DNA of 64,000 nt from JAJDXO01 sp965221855. Its GTDB lineage: Bacteria > Pseudomonadota > Alphaproteobacteria > Rhodospirillales > UBA2165. Shown here in pieces: positions 17,054 to 25,581 of this stretch (position 1 is its first letter; each line of letters starts with the position of its first letter). Below the pieces are notes generated by a model. It had not been told where the DNA came from, did not search any database, and was given only the letters and a program-made list of their open reading frames with translations. Where the stretch lies: the NCBI GenBank assembly GCA_965221855.1, contig CBDCSV010000001.1:186001-250000 (forward strand), read 5' to 3'. The position numbers were made by a program, and so were the translations under genes.

Positions 17054-18745
17054 CTACAGGTAAAAGGCGGTCAGGAAGATCGCCAAGACCACGGTAATCA
17101 CCAGCGTCGCCTGGCCGATTTCCTGGGTTCGGGCCAGCAGCCCCTTCGGTCCGTGATAGTGGAAGACGGCATCGATCACCCGGTTCAGCATGCCGCCGAA
17201 ATCCGCATAGATGGTCTTGAGCGCGTTGCTGGTCCGCTCGGCGAGGAAAATCGTCCAATCGCGCCCCAGCCGCCGGTAGACCCAGTCGAAATCCAAAACG
17301 GTCGAGCGCAGCTCCTTCGGATAAAGGCCGGTGCGCTGAAGGACGGCGAAGGCCAGCGCCGAGAACATCAGCAGCTGCAAATCGCTGACGACGTGGTCGG
17401 TGGTGTACGGCACATAGGTGACCGGGAACGGCAGCATGGCGTAGAGGGGATCGGGATAGACGCCGATGCCGACGCAGAGCGCGGCGGCAAGTCCCATGGC
17501 GACCAGCATGTTGGGCGGCGCTTCCCCGGGCCGCTTGCCGGAATCGTGGGCGAAGAAGGCGAAGTACGGAATCTTGATGCCCGAATGGTAGAACACGGCG
17601 GCGGAGGAGAACAGGAGGACGAGGTAGGGAACGAGATGCCCCTCGGCGGCGGCCGCGGTCAGGATCATGGTCTTGGTGACGAATCCCGAGAACAGCGGAA
17701 AGGCCGAGGCCGCAGCCGCGCCGACGACGCAGAACCCGGTCGTCCACGGCATGGTCCGGTAGAGCCCGCCGAGCTCCGATCCCTTGGCGGTCCCCGTCCG
17801 ATGCAGCACCGCCCCCATGCTCATGAGCAGCAAAGCCTTGTAGAGAATGTGGGCGAAGGCGTGGCTCGCGGCGCCGTTGATGGCGAGTTCGGTGCCGATG
17901 CCGACGCCGGCAACCATGAAGCCCAGCTGGTTGTTGAGGCTGTAGGCCAGCACCCGGCGGAGGTCGTTCTCGATAATCGCGTAGAAGATCGGCCACGCGG
18001 ACATGAAGATGCCGATCCAGATCAGCAAATCGGTGCCGGGGTAACCCCGCGCCAACGCATAGACGGCGAGTTTGGTGGTGAACGCGGAAAGAAATACCGT
18101 GCCGGTGGGCGAGGCCTCGGGATAGGAGTCCTGAACCCAGTTGTGCAGCAGCGGGAAGGCGCACTTGATGCCGAAGGCCGCCAGGATCAGCCAGCCGCCC
18201 AGGCTCTCGATCCCGATGAAGTCGAAGGCGAATGAGCCGGTTTCCCTGGCGAGCACCACCGCGCCGGCGGCCAGCAGCACGCCCGAAAGCACCTGGATGA
18301 TCAGGTAGCGCATGCCGGCCTGGTAGGAGCGTTCCGTTTTTCCGGCCCAAACGACGAACACCGACGTGACCGCCGTCAGCTCCCAGTAGACGAACAGCGT
18401 GATCAGGTCGCCGGCGAAGGTGGCGCCGATGGCCGAGCCCATGTAGGCGAGGGCGGCGGTCTGTTCCGTCCGGTCGTCGTTGTGGAGGGCATAGATGATG
18501 CCGAGGATCGCCGCGATGTAGAAGATGGCGCCGAAAATGATGCTCAGCTTATCGATCCGGACATGGACGAGGTCGAAGCCGAACAGGCTCATTTGGCCGT
18601 AGCTGCCGGGGTCCAGGGAGAACAGCTGCCATATCCCGATCAGCGGCAGCGCCAGCATGTAGGCCCCGCGCACCCGCGAGGGCAGGAATGGCACCAGGAC
18701 GGCGCCGGCGATCATGATCAGTCCGGGCGGGATGCTAGCGATCAT
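17054..18745 (-). CDS. NuoL/MrpD-like antiporter subunit, last gene of the Mrp operon
   Basis: The product has 563 residues and about fourteen membrane helices. It belongs to the proton-pumping NuoL/M/N-MrpA/D superfamily: ELTAVTSVFVVW carries the conserved Glu of helix 5, and SYPEASPTGTVFLSAFTTKLAVYAL carries the helix 7 Lys and loop. A C-terminal extension of about 100 residues ends in a further helix (LVITVVLAIFLTAF), which recalls the lateral-helix tail of NuoL/MrpA. The start overlaps the 94-residue gene upstream by 11 bases. It is the third large antiporter-like subunit of this operon. Confidence 0.85.
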   Translation of the reverse strand: MIASIPPGLIMIAGAVLVPFLPSRVRGAYMLALPLIGIWQLFSLDPGSYGQMSLFGFDLVHVRIDKLSIIFGAIFYIAAILGIIYALHNDDRTEQTAALAYMGSAIGATFAGDLITLFVYWELTAVTSVFVVWAGKTERSYQAGMRYLIIQVLSGVLLAAGAVVLARETGSFAFDFIGIESLGGWLILAAFGIKCAFPLLHNWVQDSYPEASPTGTVFLSAFTTKLAVYALARGYPGTDLLIWIGIFMSAWPIFYAIIENDLRRVLAYSLNNQLGFMVAGVGIGTELAINGAASHAFAHILYKALLLMSMGAVLHRTGTAKGSELGGLYRTMPWTTGFCVVGAAAASAFPLFSGFVTKTMILTAAAAEGHLVPYLVLLFSSAAVFYHSGIKIPYFAFFAHDSGKRPGEAPPNMLVAMGLAAALCVGIGVYPDPLYAMLPFPVTYVPYTTDHVVSDLQLLMFSALAFAVLQRTGLYPKELRSTVLDFDWVYRRLGRDWTIFLAERTSNALKTIYADFGGMLNRVIDAVFHYHGPKGLLARTQEIGQATLVITVVLAIFLTAFYL

Positions 18746-19019
18746 AGTAATCCTCGTCCCGCATCACGATCTTGCGCAATTGCTTGGCTGCCAGCACCAG
18801 CAGGAACGGCAACACGAAACCGTAGAAGGCGAAAAATCCGAACAGGCTTTCGAAGCCGAATTTGTCATGCTTGTGGAGAAACAGGTCGACCGACAGCAAG
18901 GCGGCGCAGACCGCCGCCAGCGCCCAGAAAATCCTGCGCACGTTCCCGGGGTGGTCGATCCAGTTGGGCTTCTCGCCCTCGGCCTTGCGGTCCGGATGAT
19001 GGAACATTTGGTCGTCCAT
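18735..19019 (-). CDS. small two-helix membrane protein of the Mrp operon, unknown function
   Basis: The 94-residue protein has a hydrophilic N-terminus (about residues 1-27, ending HPGNVRR) and two membrane helices (about 29-46 and 60-80). It ends in a charged tail, MRDEDYYDR. I know no family for it. Its place between two large antiporter subunits and its overlap with the next gene suggest a structural subunit of the complex. This is inference from position only. Confidence 0.7.
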   Translation of the reverse strand: MDDQMFHHPDRKAEGEKPNWIDHPGNVRRIFWALAAVCAALLSVDLFLHKHDKFGFESLFGFFAFYGFVLPFLLVLAAKQLRKIVMRDEDYYDR

Positions 19020-19034
19020 GCCGTTGCCGCTCCG

Positions 19035-20516
19035 TCAGTTGGCCGTGATGGGTTCGAGAAGCCGGGCGATGTCGCCGGCGTAGAAGAACAGCGCGAAGGC
19101 GCCTGCCGCGGTTGCGCAAATGGCGATAAGACAGGGCAGGGGCGCCTCCCGGATACCGCCCTCCGCCGTTGCCGCGGCGCCCGCCGACCTGGCGTCGGGG
19201 GGCCGCAGGAATGCCCGGGTGACGACCGGTATCAGGTAGGCGGCGCTCAACAGCGAAGAAAGCATGAAGACGGCCACGTATATGATCTGGTCCGCCTCGG
19301 CCGCCCCCATCATCAGGTGGAACTTGCTCCACGTGCCGCCGAGGGGCGGAATGCCGATGATGCTGAGGGACGCCACGGCAAACGCGCCTATGGTGATCGG
19401 CATGGTCCGTCCGATCCCGTTGAGCTGGCTGATTTCGGTCTTGTGCGCGGCGGTGTAGATGGCGCCGGCGCAGAAGAAGAGGGTGATCTTGCCCATGGCG
19501 TGCATGGCGAGGTGCATGCCGCCGCCGATGATGCCGGCGGCCGTCGCCAGGGCGGCGCCGAGAACGATATAGGACAACTGGCTCACGGTCGAATAGGCGA
19601 GCCGGGCCTTCAGGTTGTCCTTGCGCATGGCGACGATCGACGAAAAGAGAAGCGTGCCGGCCGCCGCGATCATCAGCCAGTCGGACGCGCTGGTCTCGGC
19701 GAGGAATTCGTAGCCGAAGATGTAGACCACGACCTTGAGCACGGTGAAGACGCCGGCCTTGACCACGGCCACCGCATGGAGCAGCGCGCTCACCGGGGTC
19801 GGCGCGACCATCGCCGCCGGCAGCCAGCGGTGGACCGGCATCAGGGCCGCTTTGCCGATGCCGAACATGTAGAGCGCCAGCAGGACGGCTACCATGACGC
19901 CTTCGACCCTGCCCTCCAGGATGCCGCCCTGTTTGAAATCCAGGGTTCCGGTGAGTTGCCAGGTCCAGATCATGCCGAACAGCAGCAAGCCGATGGACGT
20001 CGACAGCAGAATGCCCACGTAGGTCCGCGCCGACCGCATGGTCGCCGGGTCGCCATGGTGGGCGACCAGCGGATAGGTCGACAGGGTCAGGACCTCGTAG
20101 AAGATGAACAGGGTCAGCATGTTGCCGGAGAAGGCCACGCCGGCGGCGCTCGCCAGCGCGATGGCGAAAAAGAAATAGAAACGGGTTTGGTGCGCTTCCC
20201 GGTTTCCCCGCATGTAGCCGATGGAGTAGACCGAATTGACGATCCACAGGCCGGAGGAGACCAGCCCGAACAGCATTCCCAACGGTTCGATGGTCAGCCG
20301 GATGGCGAGGCCGGGAATGATTTCCCACAGCACCGCGTCGGGCCGCGCCCCGGCCAGGACGGAGGGCGTAATGGAGGCGACGGTTATGAACATGATCGCC
20401 GCGGTCGTCAGCGTGACCGCCTCGCGCAGATTCGGCCACTTGCCGGCGAGCAGGATGAACACCGAGCCGATCAGCGGCACGGCGATGGCTAGTTGGGCGA
20501 GGGTCTCGGGCGTCAC
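19035..20516 (-). CDS. second MrpD/NuoM-like proton-conducting subunit
   Basis: The product has 493 residues and about fourteen helices. It carries the family features FIFYEVLTLSTYPLVAHHG (helix 5 Glu), PVHRWLPAAMVAPTPVSALLHAVAVVKAGVF (helix 7-8 with the pump Lys) and HLAMHAMGKITLFFCAGAI. The start is GTG at 20516, behind GGAG. It begins 18 bases after the first mrpD. With its neighbours it would conduct protons or cations through the inner membrane. Confidence 0.88.
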   Translation of the reverse strand: MTPETLAQLAIAVPLIGSVFILLAGKWPNLREAVTLTTAAIMFITVASITPSVLAGARPDAVLWEIIPGLAIRLTIEPLGMLFGLVSSGLWIVNSVYSIGYMRGNREAHQTRFYFFFAIALASAAGVAFSGNMLTLFIFYEVLTLSTYPLVAHHGDPATMRSARTYVGILLSTSIGLLLFGMIWTWQLTGTLDFKQGGILEGRVEGVMVAVLLALYMFGIGKAALMPVHRWLPAAMVAPTPVSALLHAVAVVKAGVFTVLKVVVYIFGYEFLAETSASDWLMIAAAGTLLFSSIVAMRKDNLKARLAYSTVSQLSYIVLGAALATAAGIIGGGMHLAMHAMGKITLFFCAGAIYTAAHKTEISQLNGIGRTMPITIGAFAVASLSIIGIPPLGGTWSKFHLMMGAAEADQIIYVAVFMLSSLLSAAYLIPVVTRAFLRPPDARSAGAAATAEGGIREAPLPCLIAICATAAGAFALFFYAGDIARLLEPITAN

Positions 20517-20534
20517 GCGGCTTCTCCGGCCAAC

Positions 20535-22010
20535 TTATCCTCCCATCAGGAACGTGGCTGCGGCGCGGGCCGTGCCGACGGTCAAATCCGTGTCGATGCC
20601 GAAATACACATTCGCTCCGACCAATACCCACATGGGCACCAGCATCGCCAACGGCGCTTCGCCGATGGTTGCGGCTCCCGCCGGCCGCTCGCGGAAATAG
20701 GCGACCTCGATGACCCGCCACATGTAAATGACCGCCAGAAGGGAACTGAACAATATAGCGGCGGCCAGGAGCCACCATTCCTTTTCCAGCGAGGCGAGGA
20801 TCAGATACCATTTGCTGACGAAGCCGACGGTAAGCGGGATGCCGATCAGGCTGAGACCGCCGGCGACGAACGCGGCCATGGTCCAGGGCATGACTTTTGC
20901 GAGGCCCGCCATGTCGTCGACGTTCACCGAACGGATGCGGAAGAATACGCATCCCAAGGCCAGGAACAGGGCGCCCTTCATCAGCGCATGGTTGAACAGG
21001 TGAAGTATGCCGGCCGTCAGACCCGTGATGGTGACCAGACTGATGCCGATGAGCATGTAGCCGATCTGGGCGACGCTGGAATAGGCGAGCAGCCGCTTGA
21101 CGTTGGTCTGGAAGATGGCGACCGCCGACATGGCGACGATGGCGACGAGACTGAGCGCCAGCAGAATCTCGTCGACCGGCAAGGTCTCGAAGACGCCGCC
21201 CTTGAACAGCGTGTAGTAGATGCGAATCAGGACATAGACGGCGACCTTGGTGGCTGTCGCGGCGAGGAAGGCCGTGACCACCGACGGGGCGTAGGTGTAG
21301 GCGTTCGGCAGCCAGACATGGACCGGGAACAGGCCGAGTTTCAGCCCGATCCCCACCGTCAGGAAGGCGACGGCGGCCAGGATGGTCCGGGTCTCCGCGA
21401 CCTCGGGCAGACGGTTCACCAGGTCGGCCATGTTGAGGGTGCCGGTCATCTGATACATCAGGCCGACGCCGATGACGTAAAAGGTCGCGCCTAACGTGCC
21501 GAGGACGAGATAGCGGAACGCGGCGGTCAACGCGCGCCGTTCGGCGCCCAGGCTCACCATCACATAGGTGGAAAGCGATGAAATCTCCAAGAAGACGAAC
21601 AGGTTGAACGTATCGCCCGTCGTCGCGATTCCGAGCAGGCCCGACAACGTCAGCAGGTACATGGTATAGAACAGGTAGATGCGGTCCCGGGGAATCTCCG
21701 CCTCCACGCTCTGGCGCGCGTACAGCATGGTCACCGCGCCGATGCCCGAAACGATGACGATCAGATAAGCGGCGAGCATGTCGACCCGGTATTCGATGCC
21801 CCAAGGCGCTGCCCAGTCCCCGATTTCGTAACTGACGATCTCTCCCCCGGAGACGATCAGGAGGAGGGCGAGGGAGTCGGCCAAGGTGAACCAGCTGATG
21901 ATCAGGGCCAGGAGCCAGGCGCCGGTGGGGGAGCGGCTGAACAATAGCCCGAGCGGCGCGCCGATCAGCGGGATGATCACATGGAGGATCGGGAGGTTGG
22001 CCGAGATCAT
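20535..22010 (-). CDS. mrpD: Mrp antiporter subunit D
   Basis: The 491-residue membrane protein matches MrpD: FVFLEISSLSTYVMVSLG (helix 5 Glu), KLGLFPVHVWLPNAYTYAPSVVTAFLAATATKVAVYVL (pump channel with Lys), and HLFNHALMKGALFLALG. The start ATG at 22010 overlaps the mrpC stop (ATGA), the normal linkage of C and D subunits; the longer open frame is a shadow upstream. Confidence 0.92.
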   Translation of the reverse strand: MISANLPILHVIIPLIGAPLGLLFSRSPTGAWLLALIISWFTLADSLALLLIVSGGEIVSYEIGDWAAPWGIEYRVDMLAAYLIVIVSGIGAVTMLYARQSVEAEIPRDRIYLFYTMYLLTLSGLLGIATTGDTFNLFVFLEISSLSTYVMVSLGAERRALTAAFRYLVLGTLGATFYVIGVGLMYQMTGTLNMADLVNRLPEVAETRTILAAVAFLTVGIGLKLGLFPVHVWLPNAYTYAPSVVTAFLAATATKVAVYVLIRIYYTLFKGGVFETLPVDEILLALSLVAIVAMSAVAIFQTNVKRLLAYSSVAQIGYMLIGISLVTITGLTAGILHLFNHALMKGALFLALGCVFFRIRSVNVDDMAGLAKVMPWTMAAFVAGGLSLIGIPLTVGFVSKWYLILASLEKEWWLLAAAILFSSLLAVIYMWRVIEVAYFRERPAGAATIGEAPLAMLVPMWVLVGANVYFGIDTDLTVGTARAAATFLMGG

Positions 22011-22378
22011 GGCTCGCTCTCCTCTCCATGTTCCTCCATATCCCGGATTCGGTCGTCTTCGATGGTGCCGAATTCCTCCTTGATGCGGACGATAAGGGCG
22101 AGCCCGAGCGCCGTCGTCGCGACACCGACGACGATGGCGGTCAGGATCAATACGTGGGGCAGGGGATTGGAGTAGAGGGTGAATCCCTCGGCGGCGATCG
22201 GCGCGGTGCCGCCGAACACGTTGCTCATCGAGATGTAGAAGACGAAGACGGCGACCTGGAAGATGCTCAAGCCGACCATCTTCTTGATCATGTTTTCCTG
22301 GGCGATGACGATATAGAAGCCGGCCATCATCAGGACGATGACGATCCAGTAGTTGAACAGGCCGATGACCGTCTCCAT
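22007..22378 (-). CDS. mrpC: Mrp antiporter subunit C (NuoK-like)
   Basis: The 123-residue protein has three membrane helices as in NuoK/MrpC. The buried Glu region is represented by MIKKMVGLSIFQVAVFVFYI, and LPHVLILTAIVVGVATTALGLALIVRI forms the last helix. A charged tail (KEEFGTIEDDRIRDMEEHGEE) follows. It precedes mrpD with a 4-base overlap and follows mrpB after three bases. Confidence 0.9.
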   Translation of the reverse strand: METVIGLFNYWIVIVLMMAGFYIVIAQENMIKKMVGLSIFQVAVFVFYISMSNVFGGTAPIAAEGFTLYSNPLPHVLILTAIVVGVATTALGLALIVRIKEEFGTIEDDRIRDMEEHGEESEP

Positions 22379-22381
22379 GGC

Positions 22382-22798
22382 TCAGATGTCCTGTCCGGCG
22401 AAGACGTAGAAGATCGCGATCATGGTCGAGGAAACGGTCAATCCGACGCCGAGTTCGACGAGAAGAATGCCGTAGTGCTGTCCGGCGACCGGCGTCGGCC
22501 CGAGGACGTTGTAGTCGAGGAATTCGCTGCCGAGGAACATTCCCGCGAGACCCACGAAGGAGTAGAGCAGGACGCCGCCCGCCAGCAGGATCCTGTTGAC
22601 CCACGCCGGCATGACCTTTCGGCCGTTCTCGATCCCGAATATCAGCGCATAGAGGATGAACGCCGCGGCGAAGATGGCGCCGGCCTGGAACCCGCCGCCG
22701 GGCCCGAAATCGCCGTGGAATTGAACATACAGCGCGAAGAGCAGGATGTAGGGAATCATGAGCTTCGCGACGACGCGGAGAATGGAATGGCGGTTCAT
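22382..22798 (-). CDS. mrpB: Mrp antiporter subunit B
   Basis: The product has 138 residues and four helices. It shows the MnhB signature FHGDFGPGGGFQAGAIFAAAFIL near residues 28-50. It overlaps the preceding DUF4040 gene by four bases. It is one of the small hydrophobic subunits that pack against the antiporter modules. Confidence 0.92.
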   Translation of the reverse strand: MNRHSILRVVAKLMIPYILLFALYVQFHGDFGPGGGFQAGAIFAAAFILYALIFGIENGRKVMPAWVNRILLAGGVLLYSFVGLAGMFLGSEFLDYNVLGPTPVAGQHYGILLVELGVGLTVSSTMIAIFYVFAGQDI

Positions 22799-23388
22799 GC
22801 GCGTTCCTCCTCCGCGTTATCGCCGTTTTCGTCCTTGACGCCGGGGCGCCAGCGCCGCCGGCCGCGGCCGAGAATGACCAGCACCCCGGCGCCAGCGGTG
22901 AAAATCACCACCACCTCGCCCAGCGTGTCGTAGCCTCGATAGCTGGCCAGCACCGAGGTCACCATATTGGGCAGACCCGTTTCCTTGGGCGACTCCTGGA
23001 TGTAGCGGGGCGCCACATGCCTGTTTGCCGGCGCTTCGGGGTCGCCGTAGTGGGGCATGTCCAGCGTTCCCCAGATCAGCATGGCTCCGGTGGCGACCAC
23101 GATGACCAGCGGCACCATCCGAACGGGTTTATGCTTTTCCTCCACGTTGACGTGGGTGAGCGCGAGCGTCGCCAGGAACAGCAGCGTCGATACCCCGGCG
23201 CCGACGGCGGCCTCGGTAAACGCGACGTCCACCGCCGTCAGGTGTACGTACAGCACCGCCGCCAGCAACGAGAAGATGCCGCTCAGCATGACCACCGCGA
23301 ACATCAGGTGGGACCGGACGATGGCGATGGCGACGGCGGCCATCAGGAGCAGCAGGAAGATATCGATGAAGATATCCACGGGGTTCAT
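22795..23388 (-). CDS. DUF4040 protein equivalent to the C-terminal part of MrpA (MbhD-MbhE)
   Basis: The product has 197 residues. Residues about 1-80 resemble MbhD (VMLSGIFSLLAAVLYVHLTAVDVAFTEAAVGAG, the MrpA C-terminal motif). After a periplasmic loop, about 125-180 resemble MbhE (VLASYRGYDTLGEVVVIFTAGAGVLVIL). In standard Mrp operons this is fused behind the NuoL-like part of MrpA; here it stands alone, as in archaeal Mbh/Mbs complexes. The hydrophilic tail is rich in Glu and Arg. Confidence 0.85.
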   Translation of the reverse strand: MNPVDIFIDIFLLLLMAAVAIAIVRSHLMFAVVMLSGIFSLLAAVLYVHLTAVDVAFTEAAVGAGVSTLLFLATLALTHVNVEEKHKPVRMVPLVIVVATGAMLIWGTLDMPHYGDPEAPANRHVAPRYIQESPKETGLPNMVTSVLASYRGYDTLGEVVVIFTAGAGVLVILGRGRRRWRPGVKDENGDNAEEERA

Positions 23389-23732
23389 TCGGCGCCCCCG
23401 TCATCCAGGCTTTTGCCGTCTTTCGGGCGCCGGTCCTCGGCAACCCGGGGCTTGATTCCCGACGCCAGGGCCGCCTGGGCCAATGCGTGGGACGCGGTCG
23501 GGCTGGCGAAAAACGTGAAGACGACGATCAGCAGCAGCTTCGCCGTGACCAGGGTGAACCCGGCCTGGAACGCCATGCCGACGACCAGCAGGAAGGTGGC
23601 GAGCGTATCGGTGACCCCGGCGGCGTGCATGCGGGTATAAACGTCGGGCAATCGCAGAATCCCGATGCCCCCGGCGACGACCAGGAAGCTGCCGGCGAGG
23701 ATGAATATCCAGCTCGCGATATCGGCGGCCAT
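23385..23732 (-). CDS. mrpG: Mrp antiporter subunit G
   Basis: The 115-residue protein has three helices and the MnhG signature GIGILRLPDVYTRMHAAGVTDTLA at about residues 22-45. It carries a longer than usual polar C-terminal tail. The start overlaps the mrpF stop by one base and the stop overlaps the start of the DUF4040 gene. Confidence 0.92.
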   Translation of the reverse strand: MAADIASWIFILAGSFLVVAGGIGILRLPDVYTRMHAAGVTDTLATFLLVVGMAFQAGFTLVTAKLLLIVVFTFFASPTASHALAQAALASGIKPRVAEDRRPKDGKSLDDGGAE

Positions 23733-24019
23733 TACAGGTCCCCCAGATCGTCGCCGGCATGGGGCAAGCCGAGATGGCTGTAGCGAAAGAATTTCATCAC
23801 CGCGATGACACCGACGAAATTGATCAGTGCGTAGACCAGGGCGATATCGAGAAATTCCGGCCGCTCGATCAGAAAACCAAGCACCGCGATCAGCAGCAGC
23901 GACTTGGTGCCGAACATGTTCACCGCGACAACCCGGTCATAGAAGGTCGGACCCTTGGTGGCCCGGATGATCGCCATGACCATGGTGACGAGAATGGCGG
24001 CGGCGGCGGCGGTAAACAT
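23732..24019 (-). CDS. mrpF: Mrp antiporter subunit F
   Basis: The 95-residue protein has three helices and the MnhF signature GPTFYDRVVAVNMFGTKSLLLIAV at about residues 23-46, including the conserved Asp. It is one base away from overlap with mrpE and mrpG on both sides, so the EFG block is translated as one unit. Confidence 0.92.
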   Translation of the reverse strand: MFTAAAAAILVTMVMAIIRATKGPTFYDRVVAVNMFGTKSLLLIAVLGFLIERPEFLDIALVYALINFVGVIAVMKFFRYSHLGLPHAGDDLGDL

Positions 24020-24522
24020 CAGGTCTTCGCCTCCGGCGCGCCGTCTTCGCCGGCGCCTTCCATACGGCTCGCCATGCGGTCCATCAGGCCGGCTTGCAGT
24101 TCGTCGGCGGCGCCCGACGTGAGCGCATGAACCTCGAGTTCGTCATCGATGATGTCGACGGTCACCGTGCCGGGCGTCAGGGTGATGGAGTTGGCGTACA
24201 CCACGTGCCCGAGTTCCGATTTTTGGGAGGCCTTGACCCGGAACATGGTCGGGCTGATGGGTAGCGACGGCGTGAGGATGATCCGGACGACGTCCACGTT
24301 GGCCTTTACGATCTCCCAACCCAGCCACAACAGATATATCGGAGCCGCGAAGCCGAGGTGAATGGGGAAACCCTCGTGATCGATCACGTTCATCCGGTGG
24401 GTGATATAGACCACCAGGACGCATGATCCGACGCCCAGTCCGATCAGGAGCGGTGAAAAATGCCCGGAGAGCAGCAGCCAAAGCGCAAACAGCACCACCG
24501 CCAGTCCAATCGATCGGATCAC
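24019..24522 (-). CDS. mrpE: Mrp antiporter subunit E, first gene of the operon
   Basis: The 167-residue protein belongs to the MnhE family: two N-terminal helices, the amphipathic segment IYLLWLGWEIVKANVDVVRIIL, then the conserved cytoplasmic text ANSITLTPGTVTVDI. The start is GTG at 24522 with GGGGCTTGA upstream. It opens the order E-F-G-DUF4040-B-C-D-D2-small protein-D3, without a gap longer than about 20 bases. Confidence 0.92.
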   Translation of the reverse strand: MIRSIGLAVVLFALWLLLSGHFSPLLIGLGVGSCVLVVYITHRMNVIDHEGFPIHLGFAAPIYLLWLGWEIVKANVDVVRIILTPSLPISPTMFRVKASQKSELGHVVYANSITLTPGTVTVDIIDDELEVHALTSGAADELQAGLMDRMASRMEGAGEDGAPEAKT

Positions 24523-24554
24523 CTCAAGCCCCTGCTTCCGTCTCGGTATTAATT

Positions 24555-24583
24555 CGGGCGGCCAAAAGAGGTTCGGCCGCCCG
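24555..24583 (-). terminator. hairpin after the thi operon
   Basis: CGGGCGGCC and GGCCGCCCG form a perfect 9-bp stem around an 11-base loop, about 50 bases after the thiY stop and just before mrpE. It could end the thi transcript. There is no T tract behind it on the minus strand, so factor-independent action is uncertain. Confidence 0.4.
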
Positions 24584-24630
24584 GACGCCGCCGAAAATTA
24601 GCGGTTCTGCGGGGATAAAACAATGGGAGC

Positions 24631-25569
24631 CTACCTGAGCTCGATCGCGTATTCCTGAATGGGACGCACCGATTTGATCAGGCCCTGATCCTTTAGGAAT
24701 CGGGCGAACCGCTCGTAGCGTCCGATATCGATGGCTGCCGGCCGCAGGTCGAATCGGGGCAACGTATCCCGCCATGCCCGCCGGTTGAGTTCGTCGTCCA
24801 GTTTTCTGTTCGTGCCGATGAACAATTTCCAGGATTCGCCGGGGCGGTTGATCAGGAATTGGGTGCCCTGCTCGACCGCGCGGATGAAACGGCGGTAGCG
24901 GTCGTCCCCGGCCTTGGATTTGTTGGCGACCACGATCAGCTCGTCGTAGACCGGGACCCCTTCCTCCTCGGGTAAAAAGGCGCGGCCGGGGCGGCCTTCG
25001 ATGTCCATCTGATTGAGTTCGAAGTTCCGGAAGGCGCCGATCACCGCGTCGACCTTTCCCGACAGGATCGACGGCGAGAGAGAGAAGTTGACGTTGATCA
25101 GGGTGATGTCCTCGAGCGTCAGGCCGTGGGGTTTGAGCATTTGGGCCAGCAGGGCATCCTCGAACCCGCCGACCGAAAACCCGACCTTTTTGCCCTTCAA
25201 ATCCGGTATCGCCTTGATCGGACCGTCCCTGAGGACGACGAGGGAGTTGAGGGGCGTGCTGACCAGGGTCCCGATTCGTATCAGCGGCAGGCCCTGGTCG
25301 ATCTGGACGTGCAGTTGAGGCTGATACGAAACCGCGAGGTCCGCCTTGCCCGCCGCCACCAGTTTCGGCGGCAGGGAGGGATCGGCGGGCTCGACCATCT
25401 CGACATCGAGATTTTGGGCGGCGAAGTAGCCTTTTTCCTCCGCCACGATGAGCGGGGCGTGGTCGGGATTCACGAACCAGTCGAGGAGCAGGGTGAGCTT
25501 GTCCGCCGCGGCGGCCGGCGGCGCGGCAAGGATGAGCAGGGCGAAAAGCAAGGCAGCGGGCATTTTCAT
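24631..25569 (-). CDS. thiY: thiamine-precursor ABC transporter, substrate-binding protein
   Basis: This 312-residue secreted protein has a signal peptide at residues 1-22 (ending PAAAA) and belongs to the NMT1/THI5-like family. LLLDWFVNPDHAPLIVAEEKGYF is the start of the mature fold typical of ThiY, which binds formylaminopyrimidine. VGFSVGGFEDALLAQML is a further family segment. It is the third gene of a riboswitch-led operon, which supports a pyrimidine precursor of thiamine as ligand. Confidence 0.88.
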   Translation of the reverse strand: MKMPAALLFALLILAAPPAAAADKLTLLLDWFVNPDHAPLIVAEEKGYFAAQNLDVEMVEPADPSLPPKLVAAGKADLAVSYQPQLHVQIDQGLPLIRIGTLVSTPLNSLVVLRDGPIKAIPDLKGKKVGFSVGGFEDALLAQMLKPHGLTLEDITLINVNFSLSPSILSGKVDAVIGAFRNFELNQMDIEGRPGRAFLPEEEGVPVYDELIVVANKSKAGDDRYRRFIRAVEQGTQFLINRPGESWKLFIGTNRKLDDELNRRAWRDTLPRFDLRPAAIDIGRYERFARFLKDQGLIKSVRPIQEYAIELR

Positions 25570-25581
25570 TGGTCGGTTTCC

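Noticed and set aside
18714..20492. 592-residue plus-strand frame across the antiporter operon
   Set aside because: It is antisense to well-supported membrane protein genes and consists of Asp/Gly/His/Gln-rich shadow text.
18865..22125. 1086-residue minus-strand frame across the antiporter genes
   Set aside because: It is a shifted frame of two real mrpD-type genes, rich in Arg, His and Pro, with no domain.
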